64,000 bases of DNA. Source: an uncultured Poribacteria bacterium. GTDB taxonomy: Bacteria; Poribacteria; WGA-4E; WGA-3G. Where the stretch lies: the NCBI GenBank assembly GCA_951813545.1, contig OX638352.1, positions 3,240,835 through 3,304,834 on the forward strand. The letters run 5' to 3'. Under the pieces are notes generated by a model. The model saw nothing but the letters and a program-made list of their open reading frames with translations, was not told the origin of the DNA and made no database searches. This document shows positions 1-9,018 of the stretch, one piece after another (within the stretch, counting starts at the first letter, position 1; every line of letters starts with the position of its first letter). The translations under genes were made by a program, and so were the position numbers.

Positions 1-2
1 AT

Positions 3-35
3 CGAGGCTTTAGACCTATGGAGACATCGATATGA
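3..35 (+). CDS. Possible 3' end of an upstream gene
   Basis: A frame open from the window edge closes with TGA at 33-35, overlapping the ATG of the next gene as ATGA. Such 4-bp overlaps are common here between coupled genes, and DUF1501 genes often follow a DUF1800 gene. Only about ten codons are visible, so identity cannot be judged. Confidence 0.25.
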   Translation, partial: RGFRPMETSI

Positions 36-1171
36 GTACTATCAAGAAAGATCCCGTCCTCGTCGTTGTACAACTCTCAGGTGGCAACGACTTCATGAAT
101 ACGCTCATTCCGTACACAGCCGGGATTTATCACGATTCCCGTCCGGTGGTCGGTATCAAAGCGGAAGATGTCCTACCGTTGGAGGTAGATGACGCTTTGG
201 GCTGGCATCCGCAGGCTGCCCCGCTGAAAGAGATGTTTGATGCCGGTGATGTCGCCGTTGTACAGGGGATCGGCTATCCGGATGCAAACCGCTCGCATTT
301 CCGGGCGATGGACATCTGGCACACCTGTGAACCGCTGGAAATCGGCGATGAGGGTTGGGTCGGTAGACTTGTCCGAGAACTCGACCCGCAGAGTCAGAAC
401 GTCCTAACAGGCATCAGTTTCGGACAGGGGCTTCCGCGTGCCTGTGCCCTTTCTGGCATTCCTGTTACGTCTGTCGGTGATTTAGATAACTATGGACTGA
501 TGACCAGCATTGGTGATGAAGGACAGCGCACAAAAGCACTTGACATATTTAAGAAAATGTATAGCGGCACGGTCGGCACCGGCATCGTGATGGACTACCT
601 CAGCCAAACCGGGTTAGATGTGATTAAGGGTGCTGACGAACTCAAGAAGGCACCGGCGATGTATACGTCTGAAGTGGAATATCCACAAAACTCAATCGCA
701 AAAAGCCTGCGAGATGTCGCACGCGTCCACCTCGCCGATCTCGGCACACGCGTCTTTTACACGCAGCACGGCGGTTATGACAACCACGCCAACGAGGTAC
801 CGACACATCCACGGCTCCTGACAGAACTGACAGAAGCCATCCAAGCGTTCTTCACCGATCTACGGGCACAGAACGCCTCCGAAGAGATCGTCATGTACGT
901 CTTCACAGAATTCGGTAGACGTATCCGAGATAACGCCAGCGGTACTGACCACGGAACCGGCGGCGGTGCGTTCATCATTGGCGATCGCGTGAAAGGTGGA
1001 CTCTACGCCGAATATCCGTCTCTCGATCCGTCGCGTTGGGTACACGGTGAAGACCTTGAGCATACCATCGACTTCCGTGGCATATACGGAACGCTCTTAG
1101 AGCAGTGGATGGGTGTAGATCCGACGCACATCGTCGGCGGAAATTTTGAACAGATTCACCCATTTTCCTAA
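32..1171 (+). CDS. DUF1501 family protein
   Basis: A 379-residue protein of the DUF1501 family, which is related to the sulfatase/alkaline phosphatase-like fold and is common in Planctomycetes and Poribacteria. The N-terminus has the family's hydrophobic strand followed by QLSGGNDFMNTLIPY, and later come the typical segments FTEFGRR and GTDHGTGGG with candidate metal or active-site residues. Many members carry a Tat signal; none is visible here, so this copy may be cytoplasmic. The start at ATG 32 is set by the beginning of the conserved domain. The NHL gene follows 21 bp downstream and is probably co-transcribed. The substrate is unknown. Confidence 0.85.
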   Translation: MSTIKKDPVLVVVQLSGGNDFMNTLIPYTAGIYHDSRPVVGIKAEDVLPLEVDDALGWHPQAAPLKEMFDAGDVAVVQGIGYPDANRSHFRAMDIWHTCEPLEIGDEGWVGRLVRELDPQSQNVLTGISFGQGLPRACALSGIPVTSVGDLDNYGLMTSIGDEGQRTKALDIFKKMYSGTVGTGIVMDYLSQTGLDVIKGADELKKAPAMYTSEVEYPQNSIAKSLRDVARVHLADLGTRVFYTQHGGYDNHANEVPTHPRLLTELTEAIQAFFTDLRAQNASEEIVMYVFTEFGRRIRDNASGTDHGTGGGAFIIGDRVKGGLYAEYPSLDPSRWVHGEDLEHTIDFRGIYGTLLEQWMGVDPTHIVGGNFEQIHPFS

Positions 1172-1192
1172 GACAACAGCAGGAGGCGTATT

Positions 1193-2206
1193 ATGGGTAG
1201 ACCTTACGGGTTACTGCGTGCCGGGTTTCCATTTCATAAGACCCTGAGCATGCGGCGAACAACGAATTTTCCGATCGATATCGCAATCGGAAAAGAGGGA
1301 CGTATATATATTATGTGCCGGAGCGACGGTACTGCGATGATCCGAAAATACACCGTTGAAGACGAAGACCTCGGCACAATGGGCGGTTACGGACAAGGTG
1401 ACGGGCAATTCACGTGGCCCGTGACGATTACCGCTGACAGTGAAGAAAATCTCTATGTCTCCGATGAATATTTGCATCGGATCGTCGGCTTTAACAGCGA
1501 GGGTGAACACATCGGTACATGGGGGGAACACGGCACCGATCCGGGGCAACTCAACGGTCCCGCTGGCATTGCCTTTGACCCGGAAGAGAACCTCTACGTC
1601 GCTGATAGTCTGAGCCACCGGGTGCAAAAGTTCACGAAAGACGGCAAGTTCCTCCTGCAGTGGGGAAGTTATGGCGACGGCGACGGCGAATTTAACATGC
1701 CGTGGGGCGTCGCCGTAGACGAACTCGGCGATGTCTACGTTGTGGATTGGCGAAACGACAGGGTGCAGAAGTTCAACGCCGAAGGAGAATTCCTCTTTGC
1801 ATTCGGCAAGTCCGGCAGCGGCAACGGTGAACTCAACCGTCCTGCCGGGATTGATGTTGACCTGCACGGCGACATCTATGTTGCCGACCGAGGCAACGAC
1901 CGTATTCAACTTTTCAACGCCGAAGGGCGGTATGTGCAGAAATTCCTCGGTGATGCTACCTTGTCAAAGGTGTCCCTGGCTTACATGATGACGAACGCCA
2001 GTCCAAATCGGATGCGAGACATGGCGGATCTGGAACCGCAGAAATACCTGCGTTCACCCAAATCCGTTGCCGTCAGCGATGATGGGTTGATGTTCGTGCC
2101 TGACTTTGAATCCTATCGGGTTCAGGTTTATCGGAATATGGCAGTACCGTTGACAGAGCAAGAATTCAGTCCACCCCGTAGGTCGGTTACACTACATCAG
2201 GAATAG
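1193..2206 (+). CDS. NHL-repeat beta-propeller protein
   Basis: A 337-residue protein made of NHL repeats. Repeat units of about 47 residues recur with the pattern GxxGxGDGEFNxPxGVAVD...VYVVDxxNDRVQKF, for example around residues 60-250, giving a six-bladed propeller. These propellers bind proteins, nucleic acids or small ligands, and no catalytic residues are apparent. There is no signal peptide. The start is fixed by AGGAGG eight bases before ATG 1193. A strong intrinsic terminator follows at 2261-2296, so this gene closes the transcription unit begun by the DUF1501 gene or something upstream of it. The function is not predictable beyond the fold. Confidence 0.88.
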   Translation: MGRPYGLLRAGFPFHKTLSMRRTTNFPIDIAIGKEGRIYIMCRSDGTAMIRKYTVEDEDLGTMGGYGQGDGQFTWPVTITADSEENLYVSDEYLHRIVGFNSEGEHIGTWGEHGTDPGQLNGPAGIAFDPEENLYVADSLSHRVQKFTKDGKFLLQWGSYGDGDGEFNMPWGVAVDELGDVYVVDWRNDRVQKFNAEGEFLFAFGKSGSGNGELNRPAGIDVDLHGDIYVADRGNDRIQLFNAEGRYVQKFLGDATLSKVSLAYMMTNASPNRMRDMADLEPQKYLRSPKSVAVSDDGLMFVPDFESYRVQVYRNMAVPLTEQEFSPPRRSVTLHQE

Positions 2207-2260
2207 GCTTTAGGCGAGATTAGAGACCTCGTCAGCGAATACAGAATTACATTTTTAAGA

Positions 2261-2296
2261 GAGCCAAGCGTGTGAATGCCATGCGCTTGGCTTTTC
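2261..2296 (+). terminator. Rho-independent terminator
   Basis: GCCAAGCG at 2263-2270 pairs perfectly with CGCTTGGC at 2284-2291 across a 13-nt loop and is followed by TTTTC. It sits 55 bp after the NHL stop codon. Confidence 0.85.
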
Positions 2297-2332
2297 TGCG
2301 TACTATCAAAGAAATGAATTTTATGTCAACTA

Positions 2333-2427
2333 AAAATCCAATTGAAAAGGAATTTTATGTCAACCCAAAAATTCAATTGAACGTTAAATTGTTACGTAAT
2401 ACATGAAACAGAGGTTAAAACGGCTGA
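2333..2427 (+). promoter_or_regulatory. Duplicated upstream block of TonB receptor 1
   Basis: The 95 bp before the receptor start match the 95 bp before the next receptor (4933-5027) with seven substitutions and no gaps. The block contains a near-inverted repeat TCCAATTGAA...TTCAATTGAA, and GAATTTTATGTCAAC occurs twice nearby (2316-2330 and 2350-2364). It probably carries the promoter or operator; no convincing -35/-10 pair can be assigned. Confidence 0.6.
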
Positions 2428-4803
2428 ATGAAGTTAAAATTCGTCATAGTTCTGTTTGCGTTCACCGCCATGTCCATACCCGCTCTTGCGCAAACCGGTG
2501 ATATTCAAGGAACCGTCTATCAGCAAAGCACAGGAAAACCGATCGCATCCGCTGATGTCCGCATTACCGAAACCGACCAGCACCAACAAACCGATGAAAA
2601 CGGTATTTTCCGATTCACAGAACTTCCCGAAGGTACCTATACTTTCGTTGTTACCCACTCTCTTGAACCCCAACCTACAGAAATCTCCGTTGACATCAGC
2701 ACCGGCGACACCACCGAAGTCAAAATACACCTCGGCGCAGCCTTTAAACTCGAAACAGTTGTGGTGGAAGGGAAACGTCTCCCACCGACGATCAGTCGCA
2801 CTGAAATCCGTGGCAGTGAACTCCTACGTATCCCCGGCACCGCCAACGACGCACTCAAAGGATTAACAACGCTCCCAAGCATCGGTATCCCAAACGACTA
2901 CTTCGGCATCCTCTACATTCGCGGCAGTGGTCCTGGAGACACTATTTATTACCTTGACAGAACACCGTTCGGTTATCCTTTTCACTATGGTGGACTTGTT
3001 TCAACGGTTAGCTCCAATATTATTGACAACATCCATATCTACGCTGGCGGTTACGGTGCTGAATTCGGGTTAGATTCACAAACTGTCCTTGACATCCTTT
3101 CCCGAGACCGGATAGAGAAACAGAAACTGAGCTGTAAATTTAATCTTAACGTCCTCTACTCCGAAGGAATGCTTGAAGGTAGAATTAGCGATAAAGGTTA
3201 CTTCCATGCCGCTGGAAGACGAAGTTATCTCGATCTTATTGCTGGAATATTTGTAGACGACTGGGTGTTACCTTACTTCTCCGATTACCAGTTCAAACTT
3301 GCCTACGAACTCGCTGAAAAACATCATCTCACCCTTAATGCCTTCGGAGCAAACGATCACTTTAATATTGTATCGAAACCGGAAGGATTCCTCGACTTTT
3401 CCGCCTACTTCAAAAACGGTTTTGAAGCGCAAGGCATTCATCTCCGTTCAGAGTTTACTGAAAATTTGACATCTTACCTCTCCCTTACCCGTGCCTTCAC
3501 TTTTCTCAATACGGGTTTTCAGGGAGTTGTTAGCCAAAATTTTGAGATTGACGAGAGTGGCAAGCGTACCCTTACATCTGCAGAATATGCACACCATAAC
3601 ATAAGGGCGAATGTTCCTGCCTATACACTCCGCGAAGATATAGTCTACAAACTAACACCGGCAATTCAACTTGAACCCGGATTTCTCTTCACATTCAGTC
3701 CTGCAGATAGCTTTGAAGACCGCAAGTTTCCGGTTTATGAGGAAGTGACGGATCCAGATGTCCGTTTCACACTGCAAGAAGATGAAGAATTCTTGGCTTA
3801 CGACGATGGAACTTATGAAGTGCGTCGTTTTGAGAGGATCCACGATGAATTCGCCTACAATTTTCAACGCTCAGAAGGGTATCTACAAGGACGATACGAT
3901 CCATTTTCGTTTCTATCAATTGCACTCGGGGTGCGGTTCGACTATCTCAGTTTAACCGAGGAACTCTCCATTCAACCGCGCGGCAGCCTAAGTATAAAAC
4001 TGCTCAATGACGCCACGCTCCGCTTTGCTTACGGGACTTATGAACAGAGCCCGTTGGCGTATCAGGTACTCGCGGAAAACGGAAATAGAAATTTAAAACC
4101 GAGCACTGCAAACCATTATATTATGGAGTTTGAACACGAAATCTCACCACAAACAGAACTTAAACTCGCAACCTATTATAAAAGTTTGCAGGATTTGGTA
4201 ACGGCAGATGAAGCCGAACTTCTTCACACCGATTTACTGGCTACAGCCAATTACCTCAATCGGGGTGAGGGGTTCGTTGGCGGCGCAGAGGCGTTTTTAC
4301 GGCACCACATCACCGAAAAGTTTTTCGGTTGGTTCTCTTACGCATGGACGCATAAGGAGCAGCGCACACATCCTGACTTGCCTTACGAACCATACATCTT
4401 TGATAACACACATATTATCAGCCTCGTTGGCAACTATAGCATCAGTCCAACTTTTGAGGTAGGTGGCAAGTGGCAGTACTCAAGTGGAACATCTGGTGCG
4501 CACGTAAGCGAAATCCTCCTAATTCAAGATCCAATGACACGAGGCATGCAACCCATTTTCAGTAATATTCAGGTTGAAGAGGGAACGGCATCTTTGGTGT
4601 CGTTACCGCCCTATCACCGATTAGATGTGCGTGTCAGTAAAACATGGAATCAAGAAGGATGGCAGATAGGGGCATTCCTTGAAATTTTGAATATATACAA
4701 CCGCAAAAATATTATCAAGTTTTACAATCCTGCGGGCGGCGAGGTGGAGGAAGCACCACAATTTCCAATCATCCCCTATATTGGCTTAACAGTTGAATTT
4801 TGA
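2428..4803 (+). CDS. TonB-dependent receptor with carboxypeptidase-like regulatory domain (copy 1)
   Basis: A 791-residue outer-membrane receptor. Residues 1-21 form a signal peptide ending AxA-Q (SIPALAQ). Residues about 24-105 are a CarboxypepD_reg-like beta-sandwich (GDIQGTVYQQSTGKPIASADV). A plug domain follows (about 115-230, with LKGLTTLPSIGIPNDYFG and FHYGGLVSTV), then a long beta-barrel ending in a terminal aromatic residue (GLTVEF). Such receptors import siderophores, cobalamin or glycans using TonB energy; the substrate is not evident. No obvious TonB box was seen. It is a tandem paralogue of the next gene, sharing the signal peptide and regulatory domain almost exactly while the barrel loops diverge. 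Confidence 0.9.
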   Translation: MKLKFVIVLFAFTAMSIPALAQTGDIQGTVYQQSTGKPIASADVRITETDQHQQTDENGIFRFTELPEGTYTFVVTHSLEPQPTEISVDISTGDTTEVKIHLGAAFKLETVVVEGKRLPPTISRTEIRGSELLRIPGTANDALKGLTTLPSIGIPNDYFGILYIRGSGPGDTIYYLDRTPFGYPFHYGGLVSTVSSNIIDNIHIYAGGYGAEFGLDSQTVLDILSRDRIEKQKLSCKFNLNVLYSEGMLEGRISDKGYFHAAGRRSYLDLIAGIFVDDWVLPYFSDYQFKLAYELAEKHHLTLNAFGANDHFNIVSKPEGFLDFSAYFKNGFEAQGIHLRSEFTENLTSYLSLTRAFTFLNTGFQGVVSQNFEIDESGKRTLTSAEYAHHNIRANVPAYTLREDIVYKLTPAIQLEPGFLFTFSPADSFEDRKFPVYEEVTDPDVRFTLQEDEEFLAYDDGTYEVRRFERIHDEFAYNFQRSEGYLQGRYDPFSFLSIALGVRFDYLSLTEELSIQPRGSLSIKLLNDATLRFAYGTYEQSPLAYQVLAENGNRNLKPSTANHYIMEFEHEISPQTELKLATYYKSLQDLVTADEAELLHTDLLATANYLNRGEGFVGGAEAFLRHHITEKFFGWFSYAWTHKEQRTHPDLPYEPYIFDNTHIISLVGNYSISPTFEVGGKWQYSSGTSGAHVSEILLIQDPMTRGMQPIFSNIQVEEGTASLVSLPPYHRLDVRVSKTWNQEGWQIGAFLEILNIYNRKNIIKFYNPAGGEVEEAPQFPIIPYIGLTVEF

Positions 4804-4819
4804 GGTAATAAGTCTATCT

Positions 4820-4880
4820 GTTTGTAGTAGGGCAATTCATTGCCCATTTGGAACGTGCGATAAATCGCCCTACTACAAAC
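4820..4880. repeat. Nested palindromic intergenic repeat
   Basis: A perfect 14-bp inverted repeat, GTTTGTAGTAGGGC (4820-4833) with GCCCTACTACAAAC (4867-4880). It encloses a second hairpin, GGGCAAT-tc-ATTGCCC (4830-4845). The inner motif resembles the hairpin at 33657-33672, suggesting a dispersed family. It lies between the two receptor genes. Confidence 0.75.
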
Positions 4881-4932
4881 CTACCCGCAACTCAAGGTTA
4901 ACGAAGCATATATCTATTTTCAGAAATGGTAT

Positions 4933-5027
4933 AAAATCCAATTGAAAAGGAATTTTATGTCAACCCAAAAATTCAATTGGACGTTGAATTGTTACGCAAT
5001 ACACGAAGCAGAGGTTAAAACGACTGC
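4933..5027 (+). promoter_or_regulatory. Duplicated upstream block of TonB receptor 2
   Basis: Second copy of the 95-bp block, offset exactly 2600 bp from the first. Here the inverted repeat is perfect: TCCAATTGAA at 4937-4946 and TTCAATTGGA at 4972-4981. Conservation without gaps up to the ATG suggests retained regulation or a recent duplication. Confidence 0.6.
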
Positions 5028-7448
5028 ATGAAGTTAAAATTCGTCATAGTCTTGTTTGCGTTCACTGCTATGTCCATACCTGTTCTTGCGCAAACAGGTG
5101 ATATTCAAGGAACCGTTTATCAGCAAAGCACAGGAAAATCCCTTGCAGCTGCTGATGTTCACATTCGTGAAACCGATCAGCACCAAAAAACCGATAAAAA
5201 CGGCATCTTCCGTTTTACGGAGCTTCCGGAAGGCACGTACACTTTTGTCGTTACTCATCCACTTGAACAGCAGCCCACAGAAATCTCCGTTGACATCAGC
5301 AGCGGTGATACCACCGAAATCAAAATATACCTCGGCGCAGTCTTTAAACTCGAAACAGTTGTGGTGGAAGGGAAACGTCTCCCACCGACGATCAGTCGCA
5401 CTGAAATCCGTGGCAGCGAACTCCTACGCATCCCCGGTGCTGCCAACGACGCACTCAAAGGACTAACGACACTCCCCAGTATCGGCATCCCAAACGATTA
5501 TTTTGGCGTGCTTTACATCCGTGGGAGTGAACCCGGATCAAACCTTTACTATCTCGACAGGACACCGCTCGGATACCCGTTTCACTGGGGCGGTTTACTA
5601 TCAACCATCAGTTCGGAAACGATTGAGACAATTGACATCTACGCTGGTGGTTACGGTGCCGAATTCGGATTGGATTCTCAAGCGGTGCTTGACATCCACG
5701 CACGCGACAGCATCAATGAACGGTTCGATGGGAAATTTAACCTCAATATTTTCTATTCTGAAGGATTGCTTGAAGGAAAAATCGGAGAGAAGGGATATGT
5801 TTCCGCCTCAGGACGACGAAGTTACTTCGATCTCATTGCTGGACGGATTTATGAAAGCCAGACGGGTGAAACACAACAGTTTCCCTATTTCTCAGATTAT
5901 CAACTCAAATTTGCCTATCCACTGACTGAAAACCACAATCTCACACTTAATGCATTCGCCGCAACTGACCATTTTCATGTTGAGACAGAGGAAGAAGATA
6001 ATGAAATGGGAACAGAAATCGATGATCCTTTTGAATCCTCTGCCTTTTTCAAAAATGGATTTAACGGGCAGGGCATCCATCTGCGTTCAGAATTCACCGA
6101 AAATCTCACATCCAATCTATCACTGACCCGTTCACTCAATTTTCTGGATATAGACTTGGATGCCATTGTATCAGAGACTACCCTTACAGATGAAAACGAT
6201 GAGATAATCACTAAATACAGGGATTCTATCGAGTATAACTTAAAGGTTAACGTCCCCGTCTATACCCTCCGCGAAGACGTGTCCTACAGACTAACACCCA
6301 CGCTCCAACTTGAACCTGGGTTTCTCCTCGCGTTTAGTCCGGCAAACAGTACGGAACATTCCAGTTATCCGTCATTTGAAGAAGAAGTGCCAGATGACGA
6401 GACAGTGAGCGAACTGTTTCAAACAGATCCAACGAAAGTAGATTTTGACGATGATGGAACACCACGGATACGCACAACTGAAACCAGAGACTACGAATTT
6501 GGACACGATTTACAACGCGCTGAAGGCTATCTACAAACACGATACGACCCGCTACCCGCGCTTTCAGTCGCGCTCGGGGTGCGGGTTGATTACCTTGATG
6601 TGATAGAGCAGCTTTCCGTTCAACCACGCGGCAGCGTTAGTATCAAGCTTCCGATCGGTTCTAATCTCCGTTTCGCGTATGGACATTATGAGCAGAGTCC
6701 ACAACTGTCCGAGCTGCTATCAGAGAATGGGAACGCAGCGTTAAAATCAAGTCTCACACGCCACTATATCATGGAAATAGAACACGAACTTTCATCACGC
6801 ACCGAATTCAAGTTTGCTACCTACTATAAAGACATGCAGAAACTAATAACACCCGATGAGGTCTCAAATTATCTCAATCAAGGTGTTGGGTACGTCGGCG
6901 GTGCAGAATTGTTCCTACGCCACCGGATTCCAGATAAGTTCTTTGGGTGGATTTCGTATGCCTATACACACGCCGAGCGTCGAGAGAATCCTGATGTTAC
7001 ATACCAACCGTATCTCTTCGATAACACACACATCGTTAGCATTGTGGCAAACTATAACTTTAACCCAGATTTTGAGATCGGCGCGAAGTGGCAGTATCTC
7101 AGCGGCACCGCCGAAGCACCTATCAGCTCTATTGTGCTCATCCAAGATCCGGTAACGCGTGGATTGAACCCACTTTTCTCAAGTTTTAGTCGCGTCTTAG
7201 GTGCTAAACTGACACCCTATCACAAGTTAGATTTTCGGATAAGTCATAAATGGAACTTTATGGGCATGAAGATAGGCGGATTCATCGAAGTTCTCAATGT
7301 ATACAATCGCAAGAATACCATTGAGTTTATCCAGAATGAAGGCACATTTGAAATACAGGGCGAGGAAGTCACAATTGAAGAACACGAGGTCGGAACAGCG
7401 AGGCAACTTCCATTGCTGCCTTATATCGGTCTGACACTCGAATTTTGA
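5028..7448 (+). CDS. TonB-dependent receptor with carboxypeptidase-like regulatory domain (copy 2)
   Basis: An 806-residue paralogue of the preceding gene with the same layout: signal peptide ending SIPVLAQ, carboxypeptidase-like regulatory domain to about residue 105, plug containing LKGLTTLPSIGIPNDYFG, and a barrel ending GLTLEF. The signal peptide, regulatory domain and plug are closely conserved with copy 1. Extracellular loops differ, with acidic insertions such as ETEEEDNEMGTEIDD near residues 320-335, which suggests ligand divergence after duplication. It probably has its own promoter in the duplicated upstream block. The substrate is unknown. Confidence 0.9.
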   Translation: MKLKFVIVLFAFTAMSIPVLAQTGDIQGTVYQQSTGKSLAAADVHIRETDQHQKTDKNGIFRFTELPEGTYTFVVTHPLEQQPTEISVDISSGDTTEIKIYLGAVFKLETVVVEGKRLPPTISRTEIRGSELLRIPGAANDALKGLTTLPSIGIPNDYFGVLYIRGSEPGSNLYYLDRTPLGYPFHWGGLLSTISSETIETIDIYAGGYGAEFGLDSQAVLDIHARDSINERFDGKFNLNIFYSEGLLEGKIGEKGYVSASGRRSYFDLIAGRIYESQTGETQQFPYFSDYQLKFAYPLTENHNLTLNAFAATDHFHVETEEEDNEMGTEIDDPFESSAFFKNGFNGQGIHLRSEFTENLTSNLSLTRSLNFLDIDLDAIVSETTLTDENDEIITKYRDSIEYNLKVNVPVYTLREDVSYRLTPTLQLEPGFLLAFSPANSTEHSSYPSFEEEVPDDETVSELFQTDPTKVDFDDDGTPRIRTTETRDYEFGHDLQRAEGYLQTRYDPLPALSVALGVRVDYLDVIEQLSVQPRGSVSIKLPIGSNLRFAYGHYEQSPQLSELLSENGNAALKSSLTRHYIMEIEHELSSRTEFKFATYYKDMQKLITPDEVSNYLNQGVGYVGGAELFLRHRIPDKFFGWISYAYTHAERRENPDVTYQPYLFDNTHIVSIVANYNFNPDFEIGAKWQYLSGTAEAPISSIVLIQDPVTRGLNPLFSSFSRVLGAKLTPYHKLDFRISHKWNFMGMKIGGFIEVLNVYNRKNTIEFIQNEGTFEIQGEEVTIEEHEVGTARQLPLLPYIGLTLEF

Positions 7449-7466
7449 AGTTTTGAAGGCAAGCGT

Positions 7467-7495
7467 TTGCCATTTACAGATTACTTTGGTATAAT
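7467..7495 (+). promoter_or_regulatory. Sigma70-type promoter of the lipoprotein array
   Basis: TTGCCA (7467-7472), a 17-bp spacer and TATAAT (7490-7495) lie about 57 bp before the first lipoprotein start. The -35 is also one arm of a short inverted repeat, GGCAA-gcgt-TTGCC (7459-7472). Confidence 0.65.
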
Positions 7496-7551
7496 ACCCA
7501 CTGTAGCAGGAGGTACCCACCCTGCACATGCCTATGGCAAGGAGAACACCT

Positions 7552-8181
7552 ATGAAAGTCTGGATTATTTTTGGTATTTGCGTTCTGATGCTCACCGGCT
7601 GTAAGAGTGCTGAGTACCAAAAGATGCAAGCAGAACGCGATCAGCTGCTTAAGAATTACGAAGACCTCCGTGAAGAGAACAGTGAACTGAAACTGAAAGA
7701 TAGTATAACCGATACACTCCTCGGGAAGTGGAAGTTTCTGAACCTTGAGATGGCGGAGAGCGGTGTCACCCAAGAGGTTGCGGAAGCCAAAGCCGCACTT
7801 TACGCCCTTGAACTGAAAAATCTGACACTTAAATTCTTTGAGGAAAAGGGTATCTACCATTACCAAGGTAAAAAAGGCGGCACGGAGGTCTTCGGTCAGT
7901 TTACTGTTATCACTGTTCGGTACGGCGATGAACCCTTTCCGTTTATCCGATTCATCAGACGCACCGGCCCAGAGATGGAAAAATTGCTTTTCGCAGCAAC
8001 TGAGGATGGAAGGGCACTCGGTTTGTCAAGCGCACCAGGGTATGACACAGCGAGAGATATTAGTATCTCGGTTACGCCTGATAGGTTATATCTCACAATG
8101 CACGGTAAGATGCAATCAGGTCCGGCTGGCTGGGTACAGAGTGGGGGCGTGCGTTGTTATTTTGAGAGGGTTGAAGAATGA
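7552..8181 (+). CDS. Lipoprotein, tandem family A member 1
   Basis: A 209-residue predicted lipoprotein of a family I do not recognise. A signal peptide ends in the lipobox LTGC, then a coiled-coil stretch (YQKMQAERDQLLKNYEDL) precedes a conserved domain with GKWKFLNLEM, a helix AKAALYALELKNLTLKFF, and a C-terminal LYLTMHGKMQ...GWVQSGGVRCYFERVE. ATG 7552 is preferred because AAGGAGA lies seven bases upstream; ATG 7528 would add eight residues before the signal peptide. It is the first of four tandem paralogues and overlaps the next gene by ATGA. The fold and role are unknown; it is probably periplasmic and lipid-anchored. Confidence 0.8.
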   Translation: MKVWIIFGICVLMLTGCKSAEYQKMQAERDQLLKNYEDLREENSELKLKDSITDTLLGKWKFLNLEMAESGVTQEVAEAKAALYALELKNLTLKFFEEKGIYHYQGKKGGTEVFGQFTVITVRYGDEPFPFIRFIRRTGPEMEKLLFAATEDGRALGLSSAPGYDTARDISISVTPDRLYLTMHGKMQSGPAGWVQSGGVRCYFERVEE

Positions 8182-8786
8182 AAATATTAGTTACCTTTGG
8201 TTTGATAACACTGATTTTTGCAGGTTGTACCTCGGCGGAATACCAGCAGCAGCAGAACGAACGGGAACGACTCCGTGCGGCTTACGAGGAAGCGCGGATA
8301 AAGAACGATAGACGGAGCGTCAAGAACACACTCGAGCGTGATATATTGGGGACATGGCAGTTTCTTGAGATAGAGGTCTTAGAAAGCGATGTGAGCAATG
8401 AGATTCAAAGCGCGGGAGCTGCACTTGCTGAAGCCAGTCGTAAAAACCTGACCATCCGCTTTTTTGAACAAAATGGCATCCGTTTTTACAAGGGTGAAAA
8501 CGGTGGTATCAAGGTTTCTGGCGAATTTGGAATTAGTGTTGAGCGTATTGCTGAGGTTTTGTATCCAAAACTTAATATGAATCAGGGCGCAGGCATTACT
8601 CCTGGGGAGTTTTTATTGAATAGCCCAGGAGTATTCGGTGGGCCCCCGGGAACATCCAATGTCTTAATTTCTGTACAGAACGATCAACTCTACTTGACAT
8701 TGGGAGCTGGTGTATCCGCAACCCCGACTCCTGAAGGATGGGCACAGAGCGACGGCATCAGGTATTCCTTCAAATGGATCAAATAA
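8178..8786 (+). CDS. Lipoprotein, tandem family A member 2
   Basis: A 202-residue paralogue of the preceding lipoprotein. It has a signal peptide with lipobox FAGC, then YQQQQNERERLRAAYEEAR (coiled coil), GTWQFLEIEV, a helix with AGAALAEASRKNLTIRFF, and a C-terminal LYLTLGAG...GWAQSDGIRYSFKWIK. Its ATG overlaps the previous stop by four bases (ATGA), implying translational coupling. The central part differs from member 1, with a Gly/Pro-rich segment (FGGPPGTSN). The function is unknown. Confidence 0.8.
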   Translation: MKILVTFGLITLIFAGCTSAEYQQQQNERERLRAAYEEARIKNDRRSVKNTLERDILGTWQFLEIEVLESDVSNEIQSAGAALAEASRKNLTIRFFEQNGIRFYKGENGGIKVSGEFGISVERIAEVLYPKLNMNQGAGITPGEFLLNSPGVFGGPPGTSNVLISVQNDQLYLTLGAGVSATPTPEGWAQSDGIRYSFKWIK

Positions 8787-8812
8787 CTGACGCGGACCGA
8801 GATAGTTTTTTA

Positions 8813-8945
8813 CCCCAACGGGGCGATATGTGTATAAATAACTTAGGGTTTACGCAATTTTCTTATGAGCATCTACGTACCGCACGCCGCTGGTGAGGTT
8901 TCTGACGGAAACACCCCAGCAAAAACACCTCTCCGGCAAAGGAAG
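8813..8945. repeat. Intergenic palindromic sequences between lipoprotein genes
   Basis: The 232-bp gap holds CCCC-aac-GGGG (8813-8823) followed by gcgatatgtgtata, and around 8880-8940 a sequence beginning cgccgctggtgaggttt that resembles the start of the repeats at 9978 and 10026 but diverges after it. These look like degenerate dispersed repeats; no gene is supported in the gap. Confidence 0.4.
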
Positions 8946-9018
8946 CTGCGTAAGTCCTGTAACTGTAGATTTCGCTAAATGTTTCAGTTGGACTCGCGTT
9001 AAAGTAGGGAGGAGAACA

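Noticed and set aside
1211..1909. A long minus-strand frame of 232 codons opposite the NHL gene
   Set aside because: It mirrors the codon pattern of the NHL repeats, has no ribosome binding site and its product looks like no known family. The plus-strand NHL gene explains this DNA.
2456..2866. A 136-codon frame within each TonB receptor (also 5056-5466)
   Set aside because: It is present in both copies only because the DNA is duplicated. It overlaps the signal peptide and regulatory domain of the receptors in another frame.
8872..8990. A riboswitch before the third lipoprotein
   Set aside because: The sequence has stems, but I see no conserved core of cobalamin, TPP or other riboswitches. 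It resembles the local repeats.
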